64,000 bases of DNA from Cellulosimicrobium cellulans (GCF_016921195.1 NZ_JAFGYF010000004.1:310001-374000), one strand, 5' to 3'; shown: positions 17,482 through 26,762, counted from the stretch's first letter. The notes: generated by a model not told the origin, from the sequence alone. A program made the numbers and translations.

Positions 17482-18162
17482 TCAGCGCATGAACGGGTCG
17501 AAGATCGCGGTCACCGACGCCACGGCGCGGTCGGCGTCCGCGTCGGCGATCGCCTCGACGAGCTCGTGGTGGTGCCGGTGCGCCGCGCCCTCGTCGTCGT
17601 TCTCCTCGTCGCGCATGTGGACGGCGAAGACGTCGAGCATGCTCGAGTAGAGCGTGACGTAGAGCGGGTTGTGCGTCGCCGCGACGATCGCGCGGTGCAG
17701 GTCGAGGTCCGCGCTCGCGCGCGCATCGGGGTCGTCGGCCGACCACGCCGCCTCCCGGCGGTCGCGCAGCTCGCGCAGCAGCGCGACGTCGGCGTCCGTG
17801 CGGCTCGCGGCGGCGAGCGAGGCCGCGGTGCTGTCCAGGGCGAGGCGCAGCTCCAGGTAGTGACGGCGGGTGCCTCCGGCGAGCTGTCGCTCGAGGGTGC
17901 CGGTCAGCTCGGAGCTCGAGATGACGAACGTGCCGCGACCCTGCTCGCGGCGCAGCAGACCGGCGTGCACCAGGGACTGGAGCGCCTCGCGGACGGTGTT
18001 CCGCCCGATGCCGAACTCCGCCACGAGCGCGGCCTCGGTCGGGATGCGCTCACCGACCGGCCAGCGTCCCGAGACCACCTCCTCGCGGAAGCGTGCCGCC
18101 GCCTGGTCGATGAGCCCTACTCGACGCATCGGCTCGCGCGTGTCAGACTGCTCGCGATTCAT
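17482..18162 (-). CDS. GntR-family regulator, FadR/FCD type
   Basis: 226 residues. N-terminal winged helix with IPTEAALVAEFGIGRNTVREALQSL (about 40-64) and a C-terminal FCD domain with the metal-ligand pattern DLDLHRAIVAATHN and AHRHHHELVEAI. FCD domains bind small carboxylates. Divergent from the MFS gene at 18204, which it probably controls through the palindrome at 18166-18178. Confidence 0.88.
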   Translation of the reverse strand: MNREQSDTREPMRRVGLIDQAAARFREEVVSGRWPVGERIPTEAALVAEFGIGRNTVREALQSLVHAGLLRREQGRGTFVISSSELTGTLERQLAGGTRRHYLELRLALDSTAASLAAASRTDADVALLRELRDRREAAWSADDPDARASADLDLHRAIVAATHNPLYVTLYSSMLDVFAVHMRDEENDDEGAAHRHHHELVEAIADADADRAVASVTAIFDPFMR

Positions 18163-18165
18163 CCC

Positions 18166-18201
18166 ATGATCCCATCATCGGCCGATACACACCGGAGTTT
18201 A
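18166..18201. promoter_or_regulatory. Candidate GntR operator
   Basis: ATGAT-CCC-ATCAT (18166-18178) is a perfect 5-3-5 palindrome in the 41-bp gap between the divergent GntR and MFS genes. A second inverted pair, CGATA...TATCG, follows close by. Confidence 0.5.
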
Positions 18202-18203
18202 TC

Positions 18204-19460
18204 GTGACGACACTCTCCCCCTCGCGCATCCCGGCGAGCCGCGTCCGGCTGACTTTGTGGGCCGGGCTGGCCGTCGCGCTGACGGCGGTCAACCTCCGGA
18301 CGGCCGTCACGGGATTTACCCCGCTCCTCGAGACCATCGGCGCGGAGCTCGGCTACGGCGTCGCGGTCGCCGGCCTGCTCGGCACCGTGCCCGCCGTGTC
18401 GTTCGGCCTCTTCGGCTTCCTCGCCCCCGTGGTGACGCGCCGGTTCGGGCTCGAGCGCACGGCCACGGTCGCGCTCGGCCTGACGGCACTCTCGCTCGTC
18501 CTGCGCGCCGCTTCCCCGACGACCGCCTGGCTCGTGGCGTCGACCGTGCTGGCCCTGGCGGGGATCGGGGCGGCGAACGTCGTGATCGTCCCCCTGGTGA
18601 AGGCATGGTTCCCCGAGCGCATCGCCCTGTGGACGTCGCTCTACCTGATCCTCATGCAGACGGGGCAGTTCGTCGCGCCGCTCCTGGCCGTGCCGGTCGC
18701 CGAGGCGACGACCTGGCGGTTCTCCGTCGGGATCTGGGCGGGCCCCGCGGCGCTGGCCGCCGTCGTCTGGCTCGTCCTCGCGGCACGGCTCCCCGCGGAC
18801 CACCACGCCCCCGCCGCCACCGCCGCGTCCGGGGCGAGGCCGCGGATCGGCCGGTCGTCGACCGTCTGGGGCCTCGTGGTCCTGTTCGCGGCGATCTCGC
18901 TGTCCAACTACGGGATCATCACCTGGGTCCCGGCCGTGCTCACCGACGCGGGCGGCAGCGCCGCGCTCGGCGGCACCATGGTCGCCCTCTACTCGGCCTG
19001 GGGCATGGCCGCGGCGCTGGTCGTCCCGCACCTGGCCACGCGGATGGCGAACCCGTTCGTCGTGGTCGTCGTGTGCGCCGTCGTGCTCGTGACCGGGTAC
19101 GTCGGCCTGCTCCTGTCCCCGCTCGACGGGACGGCGCTCTGGATGTGCGCGCTGGGGATCGGGGTGAGCACCTTCCCGCTGTGCATGACCCTCATCAACC
19201 GGCGGACCCGGACGCCGCAGACCGCCTCCGCCGTGTCGGGCTTCGTCCAGGGGATCGGCTACGCCCTGGCGTGCTTCGGCCCGATCGGTCTCGGCCTCCT
19301 GCGCGAGGCGACCGGCTCCTGGTCGGTCCCGCTCCTGGTGCTCGCCGCCACCGCCGTACCCGGCGTGGTCGGCGGCTGGTTCGCCTGCCGGCCCCGCTTC
19401 GTGGAGGACACCCTGGTTTCCGTACCCGAGCCCGTCGTCGACGCGCCGTCGCCGCGCTGA
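18204..19460 (+). CDS. MFS transporter of the CynX/NimT family
   Basis: 418 residues, 12 hydrophobic segments. The TM1 stretch ALTAVNLRTAVTGFTPLLETI is the hallmark of the CynX/NimT (cyanate, 2-nitroimidazole) group. GTG start at 18204 with CGGAG about 7 nt upstream. Divergent from an FCD-type GntR gene, so the cargo may be a small organic acid; this is inference. Confidence 0.88.
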   Translation: MTTLSPSRIPASRVRLTLWAGLAVALTAVNLRTAVTGFTPLLETIGAELGYGVAVAGLLGTVPAVSFGLFGFLAPVVTRRFGLERTATVALGLTALSLVLRAASPTTAWLVASTVLALAGIGAANVVIVPLVKAWFPERIALWTSLYLILMQTGQFVAPLLAVPVAEATTWRFSVGIWAGPAALAAVVWLVLAARLPADHHAPAATAASGARPRIGRSSTVWGLVVLFAAISLSNYGIITWVPAVLTDAGGSAALGGTMVALYSAWGMAAALVVPHLATRMANPFVVVVVCAVVLVTGYVGLLLSPLDGTALWMCALGIGVSTFPLCMTLINRRTRTPQTASAVSGFVQGIGYALACFGPIGLGLLREATGSWSVPLLVLAATAVPGVVGGWFACRPRFVEDTLVSVPEPVVDAPSPR

Positions 19461-19625
19461 GCTCCCACCTCGCGGACCCTTCCGAGAAGCGCAGCGTGTA
19501 CTCGCCGGTGCGGAAGGGAAAGGTCTCCTCCAGGCCGAGGGGACCGCTGCGCGACGACGCGGCCGGAGCTGGAGCAGACCGTGACCGTCCCCGTGTCGCA
19601 GGACGGCTCCGCTCGACCCGAGAAC

Positions 19626-19666
19626 GAGGTCGGTGTCGTGATCCACCGGATGACGACACCGACCTC
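19626..19666. terminator. Long bidirectional terminator hairpin
   Basis: A perfect 14-bp stem (19626-19639 with 19653-19666, 13-nt loop) between the convergent MFS and GH87 genes. The 160 bp before it (19461-19620) contain no gene; a minus-strand stretch reading ETFPFRTGEYTLRFSEG could be a decayed coding fragment, but support is weak. Confidence 0.8.
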
Positions 19667-19683
19667 GTCCTCGGCGAACCCCC

Positions 19684-22600
19684 TTACTGGCCCGTGAAGA
19701 CGAACGGCGAGCCGGGCTCCTTGACGACGTCGCCGTCGCGCGAGCCGGTGACCGTCACGTCCGACAGGATCGCGTTGCCGCGCGCGCCGGCCATCGCGAG
19801 GATGCCGGAGCCGTTGTTCGACTTCTCGATCCGCACGTTCGTGATCCTCACGTCCGGCATGTTCCCCCCGCCGTTCTTGAACTGGATGCCGTCATAGGTG
19901 GAGTCGACGATGTCCGTGTCGCGGATGGTGACGCCGACGATGTCGTGCGTCTGCGGGAAGATCGTGATCGCGCCGAACTCCTGGTCCTCGTTCCAGAACG
20001 CCCCGCCGGTGCGGTAGAGCCCGTTGTTGGCGATGAGCGTCGTCCCCGAGAACGGCAGGGGGTCGTGGTCGGTCGCCAGCATGATGCCGGGGTAGTTCAT
20101 GGTGTCGTAGACGAGGTTGTTCTCGATCGAGTTGTCGTAGCCGCCGTAGATCGCGATGCCGTTGGCGCGCCACGGGAGCTGGACGGTGTTGTTCCGGAAC
20201 GTGTTGCTGTGCCCGATGTCGACGTTCCGGTCCTTGACGTACGGGTTGGCCCACACGGCGAGCGCGTCGTCGCCGGTGTTGCGGAACGTCGAGTTCACGA
20301 CCGTCGAGTTGCGCGTCCCGTTGCTGAAGTTGATGCCGTCCGCGTACGTGTTGCGGATGCGCATGCCGGAGAACACCAGCCCGTCGCCCGGGTTCCACAG
20401 CTCCGGGATGTTGGAGTAGTCGCGCCCGACCCACACGCCGACGTTCGCGTGCTCGATCCACACGTTGGTGATCTTCGTGTTCTTGCCGAACCGGCCGTTG
20501 AGGCCGACGCCGCCCTCCTCCTGTCCGTTGTTGCCGCGGATCGTGCCCGAGCCGAAGATCGCGAGGTCGGAGATCTGGGTGTTGTCGTCGATGTCGAACC
20601 CGAAGTTGCCCTCGTGCGGGTGGTTGATGACGCCCGGGGCGAGGTGCGGCGGGATGAGGCTGTAGAGCTGCGAGTGCCACATGCCCGCGCCGCGGATCGT
20701 CACGTCGCGGATGCCCACCTGGTTGTGCATCCCGCGGTTGAGCGGGTCGTCGGTGAGGATCTTCTTCTCCTGGCGCCACTGCCCCGCGGGGATCCAGACG
20801 CAGTCGATCTCGCCGTTCTGGTTCGCGGTCACGGCGGCCTGGATGGCAGCCGTGTCCTCGATGCCGTCGTCCGGAACCGCGCCGTACTCGGTGATCGACG
20901 TGCACTGCGCGGGCTTGCTCAGCGGCGGCGCGACCTGCTCGAGCTCGACGAGGTCGATGACGTAGAACGCCGCGTCGTCGCCGGCGTCGCGCTGGAGCCG
21001 GAACACCGTCCCGGCCGGGAACGACCGCCCGAGCAGCGCGTGCGACTCGTCGAAGAGCCGGCGCGCGTCCCCGCCCGGGGTGTTGACCAGGCCCTCGGGC
21101 TGGTCGGTCGTGCCGTAGAGCCAGGAGTGCTTGGAGGAGAGCGTCAGCTTCTGCACGAACTGGCCGTCCGCGTAGAGGCTGATCGTCTTCTCCTGGCCCC
21201 CGCCACCGGGGGCGTCGGGGATCGAGTTCCGCACGACGATCGAGTTCGTCGGGTTGGTGGACGTGAACTGGACGTACTGGCCCGTGCTCGTCAGGCGCAC
21301 GGACTCGCGGCCCGACGACTCGGTCGCGAAGTTCGTGTGCCCGAACGTGCGCAGCGCGTCGGTCTGGAGCAGCGTGCCGGTGTACTGGCCGTCCTCGGCC
21401 TCGTACGTCGTGTACGGGACGGCGGCGCCGCGCCCGACCGTCACGGCGAGCGTGCCGGTGTTGTTGTCCTCGTTCGTCTCGGCGACGACGCCCGTCGCGT
21501 CGGCCGTCGCGGTCACGGTCACCCCGCCGCTGGTGGCGGTCCACGAGCCGCTCGGCGTCACGGTGACGGTCGCGCCCGCGGGGACGGCCGGCGTCGTGCC
21601 GTCGAGCGTCGTGGAGCCGGCGACGACGCGTGTCACCGAACCGGCCGCGACGGGCTGGTTGCCGCGGTTGCGGACCTGGACCGAGAACGTCACGGCCGAG
21701 CCGACGGCCGGGTTGGCCGGGTTCGACGACACCGAGACGACCTCGAGGTCCGGCCCGGGCGCCTCGCCCACGACGAGCTTCGCCGGGGCCGTGAACGCGT
21801 TGTCCGTCTCGTCCTGCTCGGCCACGGTGTCCGCCGGGTCGACGACGGCGCCGACCGTGTACTCGCCCGCGGGCCGGGTGCCCGCGGCGACCTGGACCTG
21901 CGCGCTCGCGCCGGGCTGGAGCGCGGCGACGGCGGCCGACCCCGCAGTCGAGCCGCCGAGCTTCCCGTCGAGCGTCGTGGCCGACGACGCGCGGTCGCCC
22001 GTGTTCGTCACCGTCGCCGTGAGCGTCACGGGGGTCGTCGCCGTGGGCGACGCCGGGGACGCGGTCACCGCGGTGACGGTGAGGTTGGGGTTCGGTGCAG
22101 GGGCGCCGTAGACCTCGAGCTCGGCGACCTGGCCGTTGCCCGCGCCGGTGTTGCCCGTGAAGCGCAGGCGCACGTCGGTGGCGGTGCCCGTCACGGGGAC
22201 GTCGACGAGGTTGCCGCTGCCCGGCGCGAACGCGTAGCCGGCGGACGCCTTGAGCTCCTGCCAGGCGCCCGTGCCGGTGCGCCCCCACACGGAGAACGTC
22301 TGCGTGCGTGGACCCCACGCGGCGTCGGGGTTGAGCCGGACACGCACGCTGCTGAGCTGCGTGGGCGCGGCGAGCCCGACGTCGAGCGTCGACGGGTACT
22401 GCCCGCCCGCGCCCTCCCAGTAGGTGGTCGCGCTGCCGTCGACCGCGTTGGCGGCGACGAACTGCCACTCCGTCGACGAGGCCGTCGCGGGACGGCTCTT
22501 CGCGTAGTTGGTGCCGGTCGGGTCGGTCGGGTCGGTGGGGTCCGTCGGGTCGGTGCCGCCGGTGGGCGTGCCCCACACCTGGAGCTCGGACACCTGACCG

Positions 22601-23076
22601 TTGCCCGCGCCGGTGTTGGCCGTGAAGGCGAGGCGAACCTCGTCGACCTCGGCGTCGAGAGGGATCTCGACCCGGTTGCCGCTCGCGGGGTCGAACGCGT
22701 ACGCCGCCGACGCCTTGAGCGTCCGGAACGACGGCTCGCCGTCGGAGCGGCCGAGCACGCTGAACGTCTGCGTCCGCGGCGACCACACGGACGGCGGCGG
22801 CAGCGTGACGACGACGCGGTCGACGTCGGCCTCCGCCCCGAGGTCGACGGTGAGGTGCGACGGGTACTGCCCGCCCGCGCCCTCCCAGTAGGAGCCGGTG
22901 TTCCCGTCGTTCGCGTTGCCCGCGACGTACGTCTGCGTCACCGACGACGCGACGATCGGCTTGCCGAGCGCGAGGTTGGTGGCGTCCGCGGCGTGCGCCA
23001 CGGCGACGACGCCGAGCGGCGCGACGAGCGCCAGCGCGGCGCCCGCCACGACGGTGTGCTTCCAGGGGGTACTCAT
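19684..23076 (-). CDS. Secreted GH87-type alpha-1,3-glucanase (mutanase/mycodextranase)
   Basis: 1130 residues. Signal peptide (about 1-30, ending VAVAHAAD), two F5/8C discoidin-type (CBM32-like) domains (about 33-169 and 189-323) joined by a DPTDPTDPTDPT linker, two CARDB domains (about 329-433 and 443-549), a CBM6/35-like domain (about 553-716), then a right-handed beta-helix catalytic domain to the end. Asp913 in ADGINF and Asp936-Asp937 in NTGDDALAVW have the 23- and 24-residue spacing of the GH87 catalytic triad. Predicted to hydrolyse alpha-1,3-glucan of fungal walls or dental-type mutan outside the cell. GAGGA precedes ATG 23076. Confidence 0.88.
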   Translation of the reverse strand: MSTPWKHTVVAGAALALVAPLGVVAVAHAADATNLALGKPIVASSVTQTYVAGNANDGNTGSYWEGAGGQYPSHLTVDLGAEADVDRVVVTLPPPSVWSPRTQTFSVLGRSDGEPSFRTLKASAAYAFDPASGNRVEIPLDAEVDEVRLAFTANTGAGNGQVSELQVWGTPTGGTDPTDPTDPTDPTGTNYAKSRPATASSTEWQFVAANAVDGSATTYWEGAGGQYPSTLDVGLAAPTQLSSVRVRLNPDAAWGPRTQTFSVWGRTGTGAWQELKASAGYAFAPGSGNLVDVPVTGTATDVRLRFTGNTGAGNGQVAELEVYGAPAPNPNLTVTAVTASPASPTATTPVTLTATVTNTGDRASSATTLDGKLGGSTAGSAAVAALQPGASAQVQVAAGTRPAGEYTVGAVVDPADTVAEQDETDNAFTAPAKLVVGEAPGPDLEVVSVSSNPANPAVGSAVTFSVQVRNRGNQPVAAGSVTRVVAGSTTLDGTTPAVPAGATVTVTPSGSWTATSGGVTVTATADATGVVAETNEDNNTGTLAVTVGRGAAVPYTTYEAEDGQYTGTLLQTDALRTFGHTNFATESSGRESVRLTSTGQYVQFTSTNPTNSIVVRNSIPDAPGGGGQEKTISLYADGQFVQKLTLSSKHSWLYGTTDQPEGLVNTPGGDARRLFDESHALLGRSFPAGTVFRLQRDAGDDAAFYVIDLVELEQVAPPLSKPAQCTSITEYGAVPDDGIEDTAAIQAAVTANQNGEIDCVWIPAGQWRQEKKILTDDPLNRGMHNQVGIRDVTIRGAGMWHSQLYSLIPPHLAPGVINHPHEGNFGFDIDDNTQISDLAIFGSGTIRGNNGQEEGGVGLNGRFGKNTKITNVWIEHANVGVWVGRDYSNIPELWNPGDGLVFSGMRIRNTYADGINFSNGTRNSTVVNSTFRNTGDDALAVWANPYVKDRNVDIGHSNTFRNNTVQLPWRANGIAIYGGYDNSIENNLVYDTMNYPGIMLATDHDPLPFSGTTLIANNGLYRTGGAFWNEDQEFGAITIFPQTHDIVGVTIRDTDIVDSTYDGIQFKNGGGNMPDVRITNVRIEKSNNGSGILAMAGARGNAILSDVTVTGSRDGDVVKEPGSPFVFTGQ

Positions 23077-23479
23077 GAACGTCCTCGTTCTCCCGCCGGG
23101 GCGGGCTCGTCCACCCGCGGCAGCGGTGCCCGACGGCGGGCGCGACCGTGCTGGTGCCGCGCCCACCGTCACGGGTGGGTCGGGTCAGGGCTGGTTTCAA
23201 GGCCGGGACCGGGATCGACCCCAGGTCCAGACCGGTCGGCCGGAAGTGCCACGAACGACCCGTCAGGGATGGTCACCGGTCGGACCCGTGGCGAATTCGA
23301 GAGTTGCAGCGTGTGCACTGCTTTGTGCTGGACTTCTGTCAACTTCTTGCGTCACGCAGTACGGACGTTACGAGACGGGCATCATGGGCGTCAAGCGTGG
23401 GTGAAGGGCGTGCCGGAATGTCGCGCTCGGGCCGGGGCGTCGGGGCCCGAACGAGCTACGCGTCCATCGCTGACGTGAG
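23077..23479. other. 403-bp intergenic region upstream of GH87
   Basis: No open frame here has convincing codon bias. It should hold the GH87 promoter: TTGACA on the minus strand at 23342-23337 is a possible -35, but no good -10 lies 16-18 bp further on. A 9-base motif ACCGGTCGG occurs twice in direct orientation (near 23230 and 23275). Nothing else stands out. Confidence 0.4.
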
Positions 23480-24094
23480 TCACGGCTGGCCGCGAGCGGG
23501 GCGCAGGGCATCCAGCACGAGACCCAACAGTCGTTCGGTCTGCGCCTCGTCGGTCTGGACCGGCATCAGAGAGCCGGCGACCAGGAGCACGACGTCGGCG
23601 GGTTGCGCGTCCGCGCGCAGGGAGCCGTCGCGAGCCCCTGCATCCAGCATCGGGGCGATCGCGCCTGCCATTCGGTCGCGCATGGCGGCCACGTCGTGCT
23701 GCTGCGCGGACTCGATCATCCCGAGGCGCAACGCATCAAGCATGCCGCGCTTGGTCGACACGAACCGCGCGAACTGCCCGAGCCACTCCCGCAGCGCTTC
23801 GCGGGGGGGCATGGCGTCCAGCAGCGGCCCGACCTGGGAGAGCAGGTCCTCGACCTGTGCCTCGTAGGCGGCGGTCACGAGCGCCTCTCGAGTCGGGAAG
23901 TGCCGGTACAGGGTGCCGATGCCCACACCGGCCGCCCTCGAGACAGCCTCGAGGGAGAACGGGCCGCTGCCTTCAGCCAGCGCCTCGCGGGCCGCATCCA
24001 GCAGCGCCTGCCGATTGCGCTCGGCGTCGGCACGGCGCCGTCGCGATGTCGGCGCGGCGGCAGACGACCCGAGCGGCTGGGGCACACTACTCAT
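23480..24094 (-). CDS. TetR/AcrR-family repressor
   Basis: 204 residues; helix-turn-helix LEAVSRAAGVGIGTLYRHFPTREAL (about 48-72), then the C-terminal domain typical of TetR proteins next to oxidoreductases. Divergent from an aldo/keto reductase gene; two palindromes in the 85-bp gap are the expected operators. Confidence 0.9.
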   Translation of the reverse strand: MSSVPQPLGSSAAAPTSRRRRADAERNRQALLDAAREALAEGSGPFSLEAVSRAAGVGIGTLYRHFPTREALVTAAYEAQVEDLLSQVGPLLDAMPPREALREWLGQFARFVSTKRGMLDALRLGMIESAQQHDVAAMRDRMAGAIAPMLDAGARDGSLRADAQPADVVLLVAGSLMPVQTDEAQTERLLGLVLDALRPARGQP

Positions 24095-24096
24095 AG

Positions 24097-24147
24097 CGGA
24101 GGCACCTCCGTTTGTGACATCCTGGGCTTACCGGAGGTCCCTCCGGT
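24097..24147. promoter_or_regulatory. Two operator palindromes between TetR and aldo/keto reductase
   Basis: CGGAGG-CA-CCTCCG (24097-24110) and ACCGGAGG-TC-CCTCCGGT (24130-24147) share the CGGAGG..CCTCCG core. Their centres are 35 bp apart, so two dimers could sit near the same face of the helix. Confidence 0.7.
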
Positions 24148-24179
24148 TCCTCCATGGTCTCACGAAGGCAGGCCCCGAG

Positions 24180-25121
24180 ATGTCCGACACCACCCATGAC
24201 GCCACGCGCTCGACCCGCCCCGGCGGCACCTTCGTCCTCGGCGGACGAGAGGTCGGGCGCGTCGGGTACGGCACGATGCAACTACCCCGCCTGGCGGACC
24301 CGAACGCCGCACGAGCTGTGCTGCGACGGGCGTACGAGCTGGGCGTGAACCACTTCGACACCGCCCACTTCTACGGTGACGGCGTGGCCAACCGCTACCT
24401 CGCGAGCACCCTCGGCGCCGAGCAGGACGTCGTGGTGGTGACCAAGGTCGGCGCCCGACCTGCGCGCCGCGGGCCGATGCCGCTGGTGCCCGCGCAGCGT
24501 CCCGAACAGCTCCGGCAAGAGGTGCACGACAACCTGCGCAGCCTGCGTGTCGAGCGCCTGGACGTGGTCAACATGCGCCGCATCACCCCTCGGTCCTTCC
24601 CCCTGGCCCCGAGCCAGATCGTGAAGCTCGACGACCAGGTGGCCGAGATGGTCACCCTGCGCGACCAAGGCCTCATCGGTCACATCGGGCTCAGCACGGT
24701 CAGCGCCGCCGAGCTCCGGTCGGCGCTGCCGGCCGGGATCGTGTGCGTGCAGAACCGGTACGCCCTCACGTCCCGCCGGCAGGAACCGGTCCTGGACATC
24801 GCCCGAGCCGAGGCGGTGGCGTGGGTGCCCTACTTCCCGCTGGGCGGCGCGTTCCCCGGCTCCGCCAAGGTCACCCACGAACCCGTCGTCCAGCAGATCG
24901 CACGGAAGGTCGGCGCGAGCCCCGCACAGGTAGGCCTGGCCTGGCTGTTGCAGCACGCCCCCAACATGCTCGTCATCCCCGGTACGACCTCGATCTCCCA
25001 CGTCGAGCAGAACGTCGCCGCTGGATCGATCGAGCTGAGCGCCGAGCAGGTCGCCCGGCTGGACGCCATCAAGCCCGCCGCCGGAGTCCGCGGCGCGCTC
25101 AGCCGCCTGCGCCGGCCCTGA
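24180..25121 (+). CDS. Aldo/keto reductase
   Basis: 313 residues, TIM-barrel NADPH reductase: GYGTMQLPR, FDTAHFYGDG with catalytic Asp and Tyr, VVVTKVG with the Lys, and GLSTVS and VIPGTTSISHVEQN in the cofactor-binding half. The fourth family residue, normally His in a DLYQLH-like strand, is Arg here (LDVVNMRR), as in one actinobacterial subgroup. TetR-controlled, followed 43 bp later by a DUF2316 gene. Confidence 0.88.
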   Translation: MSDTTHDATRSTRPGGTFVLGGREVGRVGYGTMQLPRLADPNAARAVLRRAYELGVNHFDTAHFYGDGVANRYLASTLGAEQDVVVVTKVGARPARRGPMPLVPAQRPEQLRQEVHDNLRSLRVERLDVVNMRRITPRSFPLAPSQIVKLDDQVAEMVTLRDQGLIGHIGLSTVSAAELRSALPAGIVCVQNRYALTSRRQEPVLDIARAEAVAWVPYFPLGGAFPGSAKVTHEPVVQQIARKVGASPAQVGLAWLLQHAPNMLVIPGTTSISHVEQNVAAGSIELSAEQVARLDAIKPAAGVRGALSRLRRP

Positions 25122-25164
25122 ACCAGTCCGCCCCCACCCCCACCGCGAAAGCCGAGGAAGTTCC

Positions 25165-25488
25165 ATGTCGCTCACCATCATGCAGATCCGCCGCACGAGA
25201 GCGGAGCTCAAGGCGAACCTCCATCGGTCCGGCCTCACCCTCGACGCGATCCGAGCCGACCTCGGGTTCAGCGCCGAACGGCTCGACCGCGCGCTGCGCC
25301 TCGGACGCGGGACCACCGGGACCGACATCTGGCTGCTGCGCGACTACCTGGAGCAGGCCGTCACCGACGCCGACGCCGAACCGGTCCGGTACACGGTGCT
25401 CACCGAGGAGTCGCGCAGCAGAGCACGGCAGTGGTTCGACCTCCTGCCCGCACCACACCACGACTTCTCTGCCTCCGTGCCCCGGTAG
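25165..25488 (+). CDS. DUF2316 family protein
   Basis: 107 residues matching DUF2316: MSLTIMQIRRTRAELKANL, then a helix-turn-helix-like stretch LDAIRADLGFSAERLDRALRL, and TDIWLLRDYLEQAV. Function unknown; DUF2316 genes commonly accompany oxidoreductases. GAGGAAG precedes ATG 25165. Probable operon with the reductase. Confidence 0.8.
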   Translation: MSLTIMQIRRTRAELKANLHRSGLTLDAIRADLGFSAERLDRALRLGRGTTGTDIWLLRDYLEQAVTDADAEPVRYTVLTEESRSRARQWFDLLPAPHHDFSASVPR

Positions 25489-25633
25489 CGGACCGCATCG
25501 AGACCGGTTGTCCCTGACGTGGCAGCGGGCGCGCTCCGGAGCCCGAGAACTCGCACCTCCCGAGCACGCACGTCGACCAGTTCGTTCGTTCGTGCTGGAA
25601 GGCCCGGCTCTCGCGCTCGGTCCTGTGGTCGGC

Positions 25634-26617
25634 TCAACCGCGGTGGGGTACGCGATCAGCCTGGTCAGCGAGAGGATCGGCGCTCTCCGGCAACCAAGCC
25701 TTGGCGGGGTGCGTCGAGCGCCAGTGGCGCGCGATGTCGACGCGGCGGGCGACCCAGACGTCCGGGTGGTTCGCGACGACGTCGAGGAACCGCTTGAGAT
25801 CCGCCGCACGGCCTGGGCGACCGGAGATACGCAGGTGCAGGCCGATGCTCATCATCCGGGGACGCTCCGCGCCCTCCTCGAGCAGCTGCTCGAGCGCTCG
25901 CGTCAGGTAGGCGGAGAACGACTCGGACTGGAAGCCGTACGTGTTGACGTACCGCCCGTCGTTGTTGTCCAGCGTGTAGGGCACGACGAGCTGGGCGATA
26001 CCGTCGACGTCGACCCAGTAGGGCAGGTCGTCGCTGAACGAGTCGGAGTCGTAGAGGAAGCCGCCGTGCTCCACGACGAGGCGACGGGTGTTCTCGCTGT
26101 TGCGTCCGGTGTACCAGCCGACGGGCCGCTCGCCCGCGACCTCGCGGTGGATGCGGACCGCCTCGGCGATGTGGTCGCGCTCGACGTCGGAATCCATCTC
26201 GGCGTAGTTGACCCAGCGCAGCGAGTGCGAGGCGATCTCCCAGCCGGACTCACGTGCAGCGGCGACGAGCCCGGGGTTCCGCCGCATGGACTCGGCGATG
26301 CCGAAGACCGTGACGGGCAGCGAGCGCTCGTCGAAGAGCCTGCGGAGGCGCCAGAAGCCCGCCCGGGTCCCGTACTCGTACTGCGACTCGACGTTGAGGT
26401 TGCGTCGCCCGGCGAGCGCGGTGGTGGGCTCCTCGGTGAGGAACGCCTCGGACGCGGGGTCCCCGTGCAGGACGTTGTTCTCGCCGCCCTCCTCGAGATT
26501 GAGCACGAACTGGACCGCCACCTTCGCCCCGCCCGGCCACGCCGCGTGCGGAGGGTCCCCCGCATAGCCCGCGAGGTCTCGAGGGTAGGGCCGCTCGGTA
26601 GGGTGCGTCGTCGTCAT
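25634..26617 (-). CDS. PuuE-like polysaccharide-deacetylase-superfamily hydrolase
   Basis: 327 residues. The NodB-type barrel carries the allantoinase-PuuE pattern: VQFVLNLEEGGENNVLHGD, FGIAESMRRNPGLVAAARESGWEIASHSLRW, and YTGRNSENTRRLV. No signal peptide, so it acts in the cytoplasm. PuuE hydrolyses allantoin, but no other purine-catabolic gene is near. Its promoter carries the operator also found before the ECF operon, so it may instead act on the imported sugar derivative (for example as a deacetylase or amidase). ATG 26617 has GGAGAG upstream. Confidence 0.75.
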   Translation of the reverse strand: MTTTHPTERPYPRDLAGYAGDPPHAAWPGGAKVAVQFVLNLEEGGENNVLHGDPASEAFLTEEPTTALAGRRNLNVESQYEYGTRAGFWRLRRLFDERSLPVTVFGIAESMRRNPGLVAAARESGWEIASHSLRWVNYAEMDSDVERDHIAEAVRIHREVAGERPVGWYTGRNSENTRRLVVEHGGFLYDSDSFSDDLPYWVDVDGIAQLVVPYTLDNNDGRYVNTYGFQSESFSAYLTRALEQLLEEGAERPRMMSIGLHLRISGRPGRAADLKRFLDVVANHPDVWVARRVDIARHWRSTHPAKAWLPESADPLADQADRVPHRG

Positions 26618-26679
26618 CGCGTGTCTCTCCGTGGGTGTGCAGTCGGGCTTCGGCGCCACCGACTAGAATGCGTGGTGCG

Positions 26680-26699
26680 CGTTAGTCAGATTTGACCAA
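26680..26699. promoter_or_regulatory. Operator copy 1, CGTTAGTCAGATTTGACC
   Basis: Contains the inverted pair GTCA-GATT-TGAC (26685-26696). A near-identical 19-bp copy lies at 27550-27568. This copy sits between the divergent PuuE-like and regulator genes, close to a TAGAAT hexamer (26664-26669). Confidence 0.7.
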
Positions 26700-26762
26700 T
26701 GCTGCCCAACGATGGCTCGCAGCAGCGGTCCGCGTCAAGCGGACCCGGAGGAGAGGACGCAC

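Noticed and set aside
19466-19560. Minus-strand stretch ETFPFRTGEYTLRFSEG as a decayed gene.
   Set aside because: About 20 residues without a start, flanking homology or recognisable family; could be chance.
25634-26617. Calling this gene a true allantoinase of purine breakdown.
   Set aside because: No urate, allantoate or ureidoglycolate gene is nearby, and the shared operator links it to the ECF locus; kept as PuuE-like only.
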